Assembly (NCBI GenBank): GCA_034769895.1
Contig: CM068373.1
Location: 196,148,134-196,212,133 of the forward strand
From: Magicicada septendecula
Taxonomy: Eukaryota; Arthropoda; Insecta; Hemiptera; Cicadidae
DNA: 64,000 bases
Direction: 5' to 3'
Positions 1 through 9,722 of this stretch are shown piece after piece. The notes beneath the pieces were generated by a model that saw nothing but the letters and a program-made list of their open reading frames with translations, did not search any database and was not told where the DNA came from. Position 1 is the first letter of the stretch, and every line of letters begins with the position of its first letter. The position numbers were made by a program, and so were the translations under genes.

Positions 1-1118
1 AAACCAACTGGTTTTACATCAAAATAATAAATAACAATTGTGCCTAATTTTATGGCTAAAAAACTCACAAACATGACTAAAACATTCTCTTTCTTTCGGA
101 ACTCACCTTCCAAATCCTGGTTGTACATTTCCTGTATTCTTTATTTCAGAATTCCTACTCCTTTATTTATATATGAAATTATCTCTTGTATTACTATTAT
201 ATCTTCTTTCCTTCATAAAATCAATTATTTCCCAAGTTTAAATCTTACTTCTATAATCATTCTTGTGACATTCTTTATTAATTATACATTTTGGATCTGG
301 TTTTATTTATTTATCTCTATTTATTTGTGAGTTTTCCCTCTAATATTTAATTTTCCTAAACCTCCCTAACATTGTACCTGGAATCGAATCGGTGGTGCTC
401 TATCGGCTTACCAATACCGTCGTCCATTACATACTTTCTGAGATCAGAGGAACATCATCTCTGCCCAGTTAAATGATTGCTGGAATATTCTACAGTCAAT
501 CTTCATTAATAAACCTTGTAAGGTAGTCATCATGTGACCTTCAATAAAATAATTAATAATAATAATACTCTAGGGATTATTCACTGTACTTTAACTCAGA
601 TCATATTATTTCTTCATATTAATTCTTCCTTCTATTATACACTTCTCATCTCCAATACTTGGCTATTTTATTGACATTTATTAATTGGCTTTCTTACAGA
701 TAATTCTTAAATATTTGTTTTTTTCTTTTCTTGTGATCCTTTTGACGGTTCCATTTTGGCTTCTTCATTCTCTTATCTTCCTTGGCTCATATTCCTTTAT
801 TACCAATACAGCTGGTTATGAGATCTTGGTTAGTATTATACATTACATCATGTAATTATATTCTTCTGACACAATCATTATTATTCTTTTTACATTATAA
901 ATTACGTTTCTCACTATTATATTACATCAGATACACTCATTTTGTTTTTTGGTTTTGATGATTTTTATTAGGTTTAATCAGTGTTATTTTTATTTTTCTT
1001 GCTAAATTATTTTTCTCGTTTATCTTCAATAAGTTGTTCTTATTATATTTTGAATTTTGATATTTTTTCTCTTCCAAATTATGTTGTTCAAATATCTTGT
1101 GTAAGCTGTCCTACTTTG
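1..1118. other. Unassigned AT-rich stretch left of element Z protease
   Basis: No coding region, RNA gene or repeat match within the window is recognised here. It lies downstream of the minus-strand protease of element Z, where RT would be expected. The minus-strand frame after the protease stop meets repeated stops and shows no RT motif, so Z is either internally deleted or this is its 3' untranslated part. An open plus-strand stretch at 40-330 is low-complexity and hydrophobic and is not believed. Confidence 0.5.
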
Positions 1119-1529
1119 TTATGAATTTTGATATACTACAAATGTTAATGGTACCACCCTTCCATTGAATTGTACATTCATCATTATTTGTTTGCGAGCA
1201 GTTCGATTGGCTCGTCCTGTTACACCCACTATAGTAATTTTGCTAACAGGTAATTCATAAATTCTATTAGCCTTTCCTTCGGATGACATGATTCCCTTTT
1301 CCATTTCTTTTAATTCATGGTATTTAGTCATACTCATCAATGATATTTCGGCACCAGTATCAATAATCAAATTTTGATTGGTTTTCCCATATTGACCGGT
1401 AATAGACACTACGTCACTTTCAATTATATTTTTACTGATTCTCTCGTTGTCCATAAAATCCTGACCTAAACTGGTTATCCAAGACAGTGATCGGCTATTT
1501 GACTGTGGTTGACCACTGCACTCACTCAC
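1119..1529 (-). CDS. Retropepsin-like protease of element Z (partial pol)
   Basis: A 136-residue frame carries the aspartic protease motif LIIDTGAEISLMS at about residues 55-67, with hydrophobic strands after it (ITIVGVTG, VVPLTFVVY) as in retropepsins. The family cleaves Gag and Pol polyproteins after assembly. The frame lies 108 bases downstream of the gag stop on the same strand and is probably the start of pol, reached by frameshift or as a separate frame. It ends with no RT behind it, so this pol is truncated. The first methionine given need not be the true start. Assignment to retropepsin is firm from the DTGA motif and position; activity is unknown. Confidence 0.75.
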   Translation of the reverse strand: MSECSGQPQSNSRSLSWITSLGQDFMDNERISKNIIESDVVSITGQYGKTNQNLIIDTGAEISLMSMTKYHELKEMEKGIMSSEGKANRIYELPVSKITIVGVTGRANRTARKQIMMNVQFNGRVVPLTFVVYQNS

Positions 1530-1636
1530 AGACTTCTCTAGTTTTCCTGAATTTCATTTATGGTTACTCTCTCCTCTCTCCTTCCTTCCTGTTGACTATT
1601 TTCTGACTGGGAAAGGGAACTATGTTGCTCTCTATT

Positions 1637-3286
1637 TCATAACTGTTCATAGTTGTTGTTCACCTCACTCTGTCTCTCCTCACTGCGAGAATACATATTT
1701 CGATCAGTCTCCCTCGGGTAACGACTATTGTAAATTCGGGAATCATAATTTCGGCGTATAAAATTTGTTCGATAATTATTTGAAGTGTGGTTGCCCCTAT
1801 AATTATTATTGTAATTATTATTATTATTATCATATCTCCGGTCATTCCGGTTATCGTTTCTGTAGTAATTTCTTCCACCTTCCCTATCTTGGTATCTTGG
1901 AACATTTCTCTGGTCGTTCCTTTCTACTATGTGATTTCCATCACAGTTCTGTTCTTCCGGATATCTATTATGGTAGCTGTCTCTTCTCATATTCCCTTCT
2001 TTAGCGCGATTGTCACAATTCATTTTCCTCTCATAATCAGTGAGTAACAAGGTCATCGCTTCTATAGTATTAGCTTGACTGGCAAATTGTGCTAAGCTTA
2101 CCGTTTCAGGAAAATGATGACTCAAAGCTTCCACCACATATCTGTCATCCATGGGTGGATCTAAATATCTTGCCCTGCAAACATGCGATAAAAAATACGA
2201 GGTTGTTGTTTGTCCTATACTTGGTTTGTACCTACCATATAATATGGTCTCCCGCACCCTTGTCTGTATGGATAGCGTCCAATATTTATTTTTATAGCTA
2301 TCCACAAATTCCTGGTAGCTATTCAAGGTGTTTCTAACAGCATCCCACCAATAATCATTCATTTCATGGAACCCTTGATCTAACATTAGGTTAATTCTCT
2401 CCCATCTATTTTCCTTGGTACTATTAAAATATTCCTTCATTCTACTTAAAAACTCCATAGGATTTTTTATATATCCTTTCATATGTGGCACCTCATGACT
2501 AATATTCTTGTCTTCTCGTATAACACATGTTTGATTACCATTTTGTTCTATTTCATTGACCCTTACTACTAATTGTCCCATGGTATCCTCTATTTTGGTA
2601 TTATTGCTGTCCAACTGTTGTCCCATGGATTGAATATTGCTCGTTACCTCCTGTTTGTGTTTTACCAATTCTCTCGTCATCTGTTCCATGATTTTTTGTT
2701 TATTTTCTCCTAATTTCTCTTCCACTTCAATAATTTTATTTATTACCTCTCCACGTAATTGAGTTAAATTTTCATCAGTTTTCTCAACTTTCTGGTTAGT
2801 TTCTGTAATTCTATTCCTTATTTCTGTTTTATACTCATCTAACTGTTGTTTCAATTCCTCTTTATTTTTCTCACTCTTTTCCTTCAATTGTCCTTTTAAT
2901 TCCTCCTTATCTTCCCTCATTTGTTTCTTGAGTTCTTCAATATTTTGTTTTAATAAGTTTTCATTATCTAATTTCATTTGTTTCTTTAATGTTTCATTGT
3001 TACTATCCATTTTCTTGTTCATTTTTTCAATATCCTCCTTCATTTCCTGTTTGTTCTTGTCCATTTTTCCATTAATTTCCTCCTTCATTTGTTTGACATT
3101 TTCGTTGGTTTTGTTATTCCCTTCCATTATAATTCTCATCATCTCCTGTAACTTATCGTCCATTGACTGGGTTGGTTTCTTTGGTTGGTCCCCTCGGGCA
3201 TCCCTTACTATTATTTCCATTTCAGTTTCTTCCTCTTCAACACTATTACTCCTTAATTCATATCGTTGCTCTGGTTTGTTAGCCAT
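1637..3286 (-). CDS. Coiled-coil Gag of LTR retrotransposon Z
   Basis: An intact 549-residue frame. Residues of about 40-250 are a long charged heptad-type coiled coil rich in K, E, N and Q. About 265-420 is a retrotransposon Gag domain with the signature NDYWWDAVRN and YKNKYWTLSIQTRVRE. The C-terminus from about 430 is Arg/Asn-rich (runs of N, RNDNRNDRRYDN) with no CCHC zinc knuckle. The protein should form the retrotransposon particle, with the basic tail probably binding RNA (inference). It begins 128 bases from the LTR, as expected of gag. The same layout occurs in element D (31543-33126) and, broken, in element A (51054-52226), so this is a family. A filament-forming host protein is an alternative for the coiled coil alone, but the LTR, primer site and protease fix the context. 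Confidence 0.82.
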   Translation of the reverse strand: MANKPEQRYELRSNSVEEEETEMEIIVRDARGDQPKKPTQSMDDKLQEMMRIIMEGNNKTNENVKQMKEEINGKMDKNKQEMKEDIEKMNKKMDSNNETLKKQMKLDNENLLKQNIEELKKQMREDKEELKGQLKEKSEKNKEELKQQLDEYKTEIRNRITETNQKVEKTDENLTQLRGEVINKIIEVEEKLGENKQKIMEQMTRELVKHKQEVTSNIQSMGQQLDSNNTKIEDTMGQLVVRVNEIEQNGNQTCVIREDKNISHEVPHMKGYIKNPMEFLSRMKEYFNSTKENRWERINLMLDQGFHEMNDYWWDAVRNTLNSYQEFVDSYKNKYWTLSIQTRVRETILYGRYKPSIGQTTTSYFLSHVCRARYLDPPMDDRYVVEALSHHFPETVSLAQFASQANTIEAMTLLLTDYERKMNCDNRAKEGNMRRDSYHNRYPEEQNCDGNHIVERNDQRNVPRYQDREGGRNYYRNDNRNDRRYDNNNNNYNNNYRGNHTSNNYRTNFIRRNYDSRIYNSRYPRETDRNMYSRSEERQSEVNNNYEQL

Positions 3287-3391
3287 TTTACAATCTTTAA
3301 CTTAATTTAAATTACAAGGAAAAAAATTTTTATGCTAATTAAATTTTACAAAATTGTGTTATTTGGTTCTGGTTTAAAGAAAATCTTTGCT

Positions 3392-3409
3392 TTCACGTAT
3401 GGGCGCCAT
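3392..3409 (-). promoter_or_regulatory. Primer binding site of element Z
   Basis: On the minus strand, TGGCGCCCATACGTGAAA starts four bases after the LTR end. TGGCGCCC complements the 3' end ...GGGCGCCA found in lysine-type tRNAs, after which the match fades. Position directly between LTR and gag supports a primer site. Confidence 0.6.
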
Positions 3410-3413
3410 TTTA

Positions 3414-4650
3414 TGTACTGTAAATAATTTCTGATATAATAATATTTAGTATTTGCACCACGTTGGATGCGTCATTTATTTGTTGTAATTATTTATATGT
3501 ATGGTAATTAAGAAATGCACCTACTGTTATTATGTTTTTGTTTTTATTTACCAGTACATGTAAAGAAACTCTTTCTTTCAGGGTTAATGATTATTAAGTT
3601 ATTTGATCGTATTTACGATTGTATCTATTATTTTCTTTTCTTTAAACCAAACCAGATTCAGTTAATATGTAGTATTTTGATAATTAACCATGTAAGAAAT
3701 AAATAACATACTAATGTAACTTAACCGACTCTGAATTCTTCCAGCTGCCACGGGTTCACTTCTGGCTGTTGTTTACCTTTTTTTGAAAGCAATATTGGGC
3801 TCGGCAATCTGTTCCTTTACACAAATTTCTTATTGCTCTCACCGCTGAATGACGCTCTCCAGGACTACTGCAACACAGATGTCACCTCGGAACACTTAAC
3901 TATCCTTTATGGCCACTTAAACTCTTCTTCAGTCCAAGGTTTTCCTCTTCTGTCGTCGTTCTATCTAGGATATTGTTATTTTTCTCGTATTATTATTTAT
4001 TTATTAAATATTATAATCAAAACTCTGGTATCACAATTTAAATTCCTTTACTGAATTTTCTTTTCCTTGTTACATTAACTTGATGATGTACAAATGTTAT
4101 TTAATATAATTTAAGACTCTTCATGTAGTCACTATTAGATATACAATTAGACTCATAACGTTACTCTTAATGAATTTAATTTTATACTAATAACGTTACT
4201 CTTAAAGCATTTAATTTTAGACTAATAAACATTTTCTTCCTCACTATAAAATACAATTTTTTAACAATTTACAAAATTGCCCCTATGATAATTCCCTAAT
4301 TTCTTTACATCTGTTTATCATATACCTATTAAAACATATATCATTTTTCTATTTCTTATCAAACATCTTTATTTTACCTGTAATATTCGGAATTCTATTG
4401 GTTATTTATTAAATTATAATTTTATCACTCTTTAGTCTTCTTATAACATTCATTCCAATTTTATATATTATTTTCTGAACATATAACTAAATATGGTTTT
4501 ATATCATATAGGAATCGACCTCTATGTTGACTGAGTAAGTCGATATTCCCAATGTTTTTTTGTTTACATTCAATACAAAATCTGCATCCTTTCTCTTTTA
4601 AAATTTATTATCTCCCTATTATGTACTGTGTGCATTTTAACAGCAGTACA
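3414..4650 (-). repeat. 5' LTR of element Z
   Basis: 1237 bp bounded by TGTACTG on the right (minus-strand start) and CAGTACA on the left, a 7-bp terminal inverted repeat of TG...CA type. A primer site follows on the internal side. The outer edge abuts ATATATATT, the TA tract of the big Gypsy LTR, so Z inserted there. No second copy of this LTR is in the window; the 3' LTR must lie to the left or be lost. AT-rich, without a recognised gene. Confidence 0.72.
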
Positions 4651-5046
4651 ATATATATTCATAAAATTAAAATTTCACAATTTTGTAAAATTATACAGGC
4701 TATACTATAACTTCAATTATGATTGTATTCTCTGGCTGTTATTTATACAATTTATATAATTATGAATTTATACAATTATGATATATTACTTAAATAAAAA
4801 AAAGAGATTTAAGAAATACAAATATTAAGCTATGTGAATTGTGGAACTTATGAACTTAATAAAGAGTTGTTATTTGTTGGTTCATAGAGAGTTTTAATTG
4901 CAAGTCCCGTCTCACTGGACCCAGTACATTTTATGCTTGTTCTAGGCCCTCTGCCTAGTTCTAAATATCTGGTAGCCTCTCCTTAAAAAAAAAAAAAAAC
5001 AAAAAAAACTGATATAAAAAACTAAATAAAATAAGGAGGGGTTACA
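4651..5046 (+). repeat. LTR1, 3' part, of the Gypsy array
   Basis: Matches the last part of LTR2 (22028-22422) closely and the ends of LTR3 and LTR4. It contains AATAAA near 4857, an A-rich tract near 4985-5010 and ends GGAGGGGTTACA. The 5' part is cut off by element Z at the TA tract. Like LTR2, it lacks about 0.9 kb that LTR3 and LTR4 have between CTGGCTGTTAT and the motif GAATTTATACAATTATG. Confidence 0.85.
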
Positions 5047-5048
5047 AA

Positions 5049-5071
5049 TGGTAGAAGAGCGTGGTTCGATC
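5049..5071 (+). promoter_or_regulatory. Primer binding site, initiator tRNA-Met-like
   Basis: The sequence begins TGGTAGAAGAGCGTGG and ends TTCGATC, two bases after the LTR. It resembles the complement of the eukaryotic initiator tRNA-Met 3' end (TGGTAGCAGAGGATGG, recalled, not searched) with a few mismatches and one missing T. Copies are at 22425 and 39471. Confidence 0.65.
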
Positions 5072-5744
5072 TAGGGTTGAACCCGTGGGTCCTTTGGTGT
5101 GACGGGCCTTGCAAACTCAGAAACAATCTGGGAAAATTGAAACTTAGAAAAATTTGAAAAAGATTAACATATATGCAGATGTTGTATCATGTTCAATGTT
5201 TTTATATATTATGTGAATGTATGATGGTCAGCCGGTTTGAACTTGTAATTGGGAGCCGCCACGAGGCATGCATTTTAGTTGGAATATTTTTTTTTGAGAC
5301 GTTGACTTACCGGAGGTCTGGGGCGTTGCGTGTGGAGTAGTCTGTATCAGAAATTGATTTTCGAATTATAGCGCGTTGGATTAGCGGGATGCGGTATGGC
5401 CCGATCGGAAGTCGGTACCGTGAGGCGTGCCGACTGAGTTTATTGTTTGAAAATTTTCAAACAATGTTGGCTTTTGATGACGGTTGTTGAGTACGTGTTT
5501 GTGAAATGTCATATGTTATCATAGGTGTTGGGTGGTGTGGATTTTATGTATATGTTAGTGTCCAAGTTTGGTTTGTCCTCTTGTGTGGTGTGAACGAGAG
5601 TTGGTCCAGGAGTGGGTCGGGTCTCCGCAGCGCTAGGGAACCCGGGTGTCTGCTTGAAGGAACAAGAGTACTCGATTTTTTTCTGATTTTTTGTGATAAT
5701 GTTTCGATGTTACGTTTGGTGTATTGTGTAATTCCGGCGGGGGT
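5072..5744 (+). other. Untranslated leader of Gypsy internal 1
   Basis: About 670 bases between primer site and gag, conserved in all three copies. The open stretch starting at 5506 is not believed: it overlaps gag in another frame and is not kept at full length in the other copies. No further signal is seen. Confidence 0.6.
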
Positions 5745-6413
5745 ATGTTATCAGAGACTACACACAACCCTATTTCCGGCATTCTCCAGAAACGTCCAGT
5801 GGTGGATGGAGAAGATGAGGGCAAGTTGTTGGTTTTCCTGGACATTGTCCTGCAGTTGGTGGATTTCCCGGGGCTGTTTGATGATGTCCTCTTGTCCTTT
5901 ATATATCCATATTGCCGGGGTTCATTGGCTGAGTTGGTCACTAACACCCTGCGTCGTGGTGGCAGTATCGACTCTCTCCATGGGGAGGTGTTGGACTCTT
6001 TCATACCTGGTCGACGACGTGACCAGTTGAAATTCAAGTTATTCTATCGTGTACAGGCCAACGAAGAGGCGTTGGCGGACTTTGTACAGAGCATGCGCAA
6101 AACTTCCCGGATATTGAGATTGGGGTTGCCCGAGAGGGACATTGTTCAAGTTATTCTGGAAGGGGTGACTCCCAAAGAGAGATCCCGTTTGGTGTTCGCG
6201 GACCATCCACATTTTTTTGCGGACCTGGACCGGTTGTGTGTGGTTTCCAGAACGGTCCAGGCGATTGACGAGTCCCGGGATCAAGCAGTAGATGATGAAT
6301 TAAGATGCGAGACGCATGGACGGCGAATTGTTCCCTCATCACAAGGTGCTAAACTTAAGATTAGCAACTCCTGCAACAAGCGGCGTCGTCCCGCACCGAA
6401 AGACTTGTTTTAA
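5745..6413 (+). pseudogene. Gag of Gypsy copy 1 (frameshifted before zinc knuckle)
   Basis: The frame starts at ATG 5745 (MLSETTHNP) and runs to 6413. It covers the Gag capsid-like domain (LADFVQSMRKTSRILRLGLPERDIVQVILEGVTP). Compared with copies 2 and 3, two bases are missing at about 6400 (CCGAAAGACTTG against CCGAAAGTGACTTG), so the frame ends before the CCHC knuckle, which continues in the frame at 6316-6711. This copy is the only one that still has the ATG in frame, because copies 2 and 3 lost two bases just after it. It is followed directly by pol sequence with no gap, suggesting one gag-pol frame in the ancestor. Confidence 0.85.
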
Positions 6414-6711
6414 GTGTGGTAGATTGGGCCACTTAAGACGACGATTTGGTACTGGGGTCGGGTCGAGTCCAACGCCCCTCCCCAAGGCGCCCAAGGTCAT
6501 TCAGAAAGTGGTCAATAAGGAGAAGATATGTCGGAGGTCTTCTCCTCCCTGTCGCGGGTCTTCTAAAGTACGGGCCTCCAGGCCATTTGTAGGTCCCAGT
6601 TCTTCGGGCACCAAGGTCCTCCAAACCCTCTCTAAGCCCACTTCTGTATGCCCCTTCTTGCTGTCGGAGTTGAAAAGGAGTCAACTCAGAGCATTAGTTG
6701 ACTTCGGATAA
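6400..6711 (+). pseudogene. Gag zinc knuckle and protease start, copy 1
   Basis: The second frame carries CFKCGRLGHLRRRF, a CCHC knuckle damaged here by an indel (an F-to-C position is lost; copies 2 and 3 read CFKCGRLGHLRRFC). It then runs through a Pro/Ser-rich linker to the protease start ALVDFG followed by TAA. In copies 2 and 3 this is ALVDSGSARSII, so copy 1 has lost the Ser of the DSG catalytic loop and gained a stop. Confidence 0.82.
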
Positions 6712-8577
6712 GCAAGATCTATCATTTCATCCAGAGTGTGCGAGGACCTTGAAAGACAGGGTTTAAGTAAAAGGTCGGAACAGTCTTCCGTGGTTTGCTG
6801 GACGGCATCCCAGGAAATTCTGCCCATTTCCCGGGTAGTTTCATTTAAATTTAAGACTGAGGGCTTTTCTTGGGTGTGGAGCTTTCTGGTTTCTCCTGCT
6901 CTGGGAGTTGAGTGCATTATTGGTGCCGATTTCAGCTGTAAAAGTGGTCTCGTTATTGACATCAAAGAGCACCAATATTATTTTAAATTTAATCGGATAG
7001 TTGTAATCCCTTTCTTTGGATATCAGGGGACTAGGGAAGATATCCAAGAGGTTGAGTGCCTCGACACATCTAAAGACCAACTCTCCCAGTCACAGCGGTC
7101 CGCATTAGATCAGTTGTGTGAGCGTTTCCCCACTGTGTTAACTCCGGCCGCTGGGCTCACACATCTCTTGGAGTATAAGATGTGCTTAACGGACTCCAAG
7201 GTGGTGCACTCCCACCCTTATAAATTTGCCCCTCCAAAGATGAACATCTTGAGGGAGAAGGTTCAAGAATTATTAGACCAAGGGGTGATTGAACCTTCTA
7301 ATTCCAGTTATGCCAATCCAGCGTTCCTAGTGCCCAAGCCTGGAGGTAAACATCGGATGGTGATCGACTACCGCAAACTCAACGCCAACATTGAGGTAGA
7401 TTCGGTCCCACTTCCTGACCTTCATCCCGCGTTTGATTGGTTCAGTGAGGCGAGGTATTTTACCATCATTGACCTCAACTCTGCATATCACCAGATCCCG
7501 CTGACGAAAGAAAGTAGGCCCTACACGGCATTCTGTGTTCCGTGGAACCTCTATCAGTACACTAGGGTTCCCATGGGTCTAGCGGTAGGGGCCCAAACTC
7601 TCACCCGTTTACTTGACACCGTTTGTTACGATGTCAAGTTCAAATATGTCTTCAATTATCTTGACGACTTGTTGGTGTACAGCAAGGGTTATGAGGAGCA
7701 TTTGGGTCATCTCGAAGACGTGATGTGCAGGTTGCGGGGTGCTGGCCTCACTGTCAACCCCGAAAAGGTGAAGTTCGCCCAGACCCAAATTTCTTTTCTG
7801 GGCCACCTGATTTCCCATAGAAGTGTCACTGTGGATCCTGAGCGAACACAGGGAATCAGGGACTTTCCCCCACCAAAGGATGCCAAAGGCATCGCGAGAT
7901 TTGTGGGGATGGTCAATTTCTATCGACGTTTCATTCCGAACGCGGCGGAGATTGCGGCACCACTGAATGAACTCCGAAAAAAGGGCGCCAATTTTGTGTG
8001 GGGTGAAAGACAACAGAAGGGCTTTGATAGCTTGAAGGAGGCTATCATCTCCCTACCGGTGCTACGGATGCCAGATTTTTCACAACCTTTCATACTGCAG
8101 ATGGACACTAGTTCGGTGGCGCTCGGGGCGGTTCTGTCCCAAGTCGTTGATGGTGCTAGGCAGCCGGTGGCCTTTATATCCCGAACATTGACCCAGCAAG
8201 AAAGAAAGTCTTCAGTGTATGAGCTAGAGTGTTTAGCTGTTGTGTACGCTCTAGATAAATTTAGGCGTTTTCTGGAACATGCTGAGTTCCTGCTCGAGAC
8301 CGACAATCAGGCTCTCTCTTGGATTCTTGCTCATCCCCGGCAACTGGGTAAAATTGGTAGATGGGTGGTCAAGATCTCATCCTTCAAGTTCAAAGTGCAA
8401 CATATTAGGGGAACTCAAAACGTGGTTGCAGATGCTTTATCACGCATGTTTTCCCAGCCCAGTGAAGTCCAATCTGAGCAACCCTGTTCAGTTCTGTTAG
8501 ATTTTCCGTTAGCCTTCACTGATGTGTTACCCCATCAGTTAGATGATGAAGAGTTGGGTCAATCATCCAAAATATAA
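6712..8577 (+). pseudogene. Protease end, reverse transcriptase and RNase H, copy 1
   Basis: A long open frame (613 residues from 6736). It holds the protease end (CIIGADF, residues 60-66), RT (LVPKPGGKHRMVIDYRKLN near 198; catalytic Asp in FTIIDLNSAYHQI at 246; YLDD at 308-311) and RNase H with acidic residues near 457 (DTSS), 498, 523 (ETDNQ) and 566 (VADALSR). It copies element RNA to DNA and removes the RNA strand. Copies 2 and 3 have a TAA where this copy reads on (position 6961, ATCAAAGAG against ATCTAAGAG). The frame ends at 8577 through a one-base loss (GGGTCAATC against GGGTCCAATC in copy 2), before integrase. Copy 3 shares that loss. Confidence 0.92.
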
Positions 8578-9722
8578 AAGAGGGTAATGTACAGGTCCCT
8601 TACTTCTTGTCCAAGGGCGTCCTGTGCTGCAGAGAGAGAAAGGGACGTGCCCCGAAGATAGTGCTGCCTAGCAAGCTCGTGCCAATGGTCTTCAGCTACT
8701 ATCACAATTCCCCGGTAGGTGGACACAAGGGGATTTCGAAGACCATTTCCAGTATTAGGAGACATTTCATCTGGAAGGGCATGGATAGGGACATAGCAAC
8801 TCGAGTGAAAGCATGTCATCTCTGTGGCTTGAGCAAGCCTGCCCAGAACACCAAGTTAGGGTTGCTGTCATCTGATGTGGCGAGCAGACCGATGGAGAAG
8901 CTATTCATCGACTACGTGGGGCCCTTCCCCCGTAGCAAGTCGGGTAATGCGTACCTACTTGTATGTGTGGATGCTTTTTCGAAGTTTGCCTGGCTATTGC
9001 CCTTACGGCAGGCAACGGTTCGTTTGACCGTTCTCGCGCTTCAGAATCATGTCTTTCAGCATTTCGGTCTTCCGACCATCATTGTTTCTGACAATGGTCC
9101 ACAGTTTATTTCGGGTGAGTTTCGGCGAATGTGTTTCGCCAGTGGGATCAAACATGTAACCACTTCTCCTTATTACCCACAACCGTCCCACGCGGAGAGA
9201 TTCAATAGGAATCTTAGGTCCGCACTTATTGCTTATCATGCAGGGCAACAGACCACCTGGGATGAGAATCTTAAGTGGTTACAGCTAGCCTTTAATACGG
9301 CCCTGCATAACAGTCACCAGGCCGTTCCCTTCGAAATTATGTTTAGATTCTCGCCCGCACTCCCGTTGACTAACTTGTGGAACATTGAGGATCTTCTGCC
9401 ACGGGAGCCAGTTAGTGGAACAGCGGAGATGTGGAAGGAGGCTCGGAAGAATTTGCTGCGGGCGCACGAGCGGGTCCATCGTCGATATAATCGGGGGCGA
9501 ATTCCTAACCCCTTCCAGCCAGGGGACTGGGTCTACTGCCAAAGCCATCCGATCAGCTCAGCTGTGGACAAGGGAGCCGCAAAATTGTGTTATCGCTGGT
9601 CAGGGCCATATCGTATCCTGGGGTTCGCGTCGCCGGTAACGGCTAGGTTGGGCGGACTGGGGAGCGATTCAAAAGAAATAACGACGCACATTTCAAAACT
9701 GAAGCTCTGTCGCAGGGGGTAG
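8578..9722 (+). pseudogene. Integrase of Gypsy copy 1
   Basis: 371 open residues from 8607. An HHCC zinc-binding domain (H33, H40, C80, C83) is followed by a DDE core: D112 in FIDYVGPF, D172 in IIVSDNGPQF and E207 in PQPSHAERF, with D-to-E spacing 35 as usual. The C-terminal GPY/F-type module is RWSGPYRILGF. It inserts element DNA into the chromosome. The domain is intact but lies behind the frameshift at about 8560, so it would need frameshifting to be made as part of Pol. The frame stops at TAG 9720-9722. No chromodomain is seen after the GPY/F module. Confidence 0.92.

Noticed and set aside
1765..2047. Plus-strand hydrophobic frames opposite the Z Gag tail, and similar frames opposite coiled coils at 2928-3305 and 51829-52251
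   Set aside because: They are antisense shadows: AAT/GAA-rich coding gives Ile/Phe/Ser-rich frames on the other strand.
5049..5090. GGTTCGATC suggesting a tRNA T-arm
   Set aside because: It is part of the primer site, and no acceptor, D or anticodon arms are present.
5506..6030. 174-residue frame over the Gypsy leader
   Set aside because: It overlaps gag in another frame, is cut short in copy 3, and has no family likeness.
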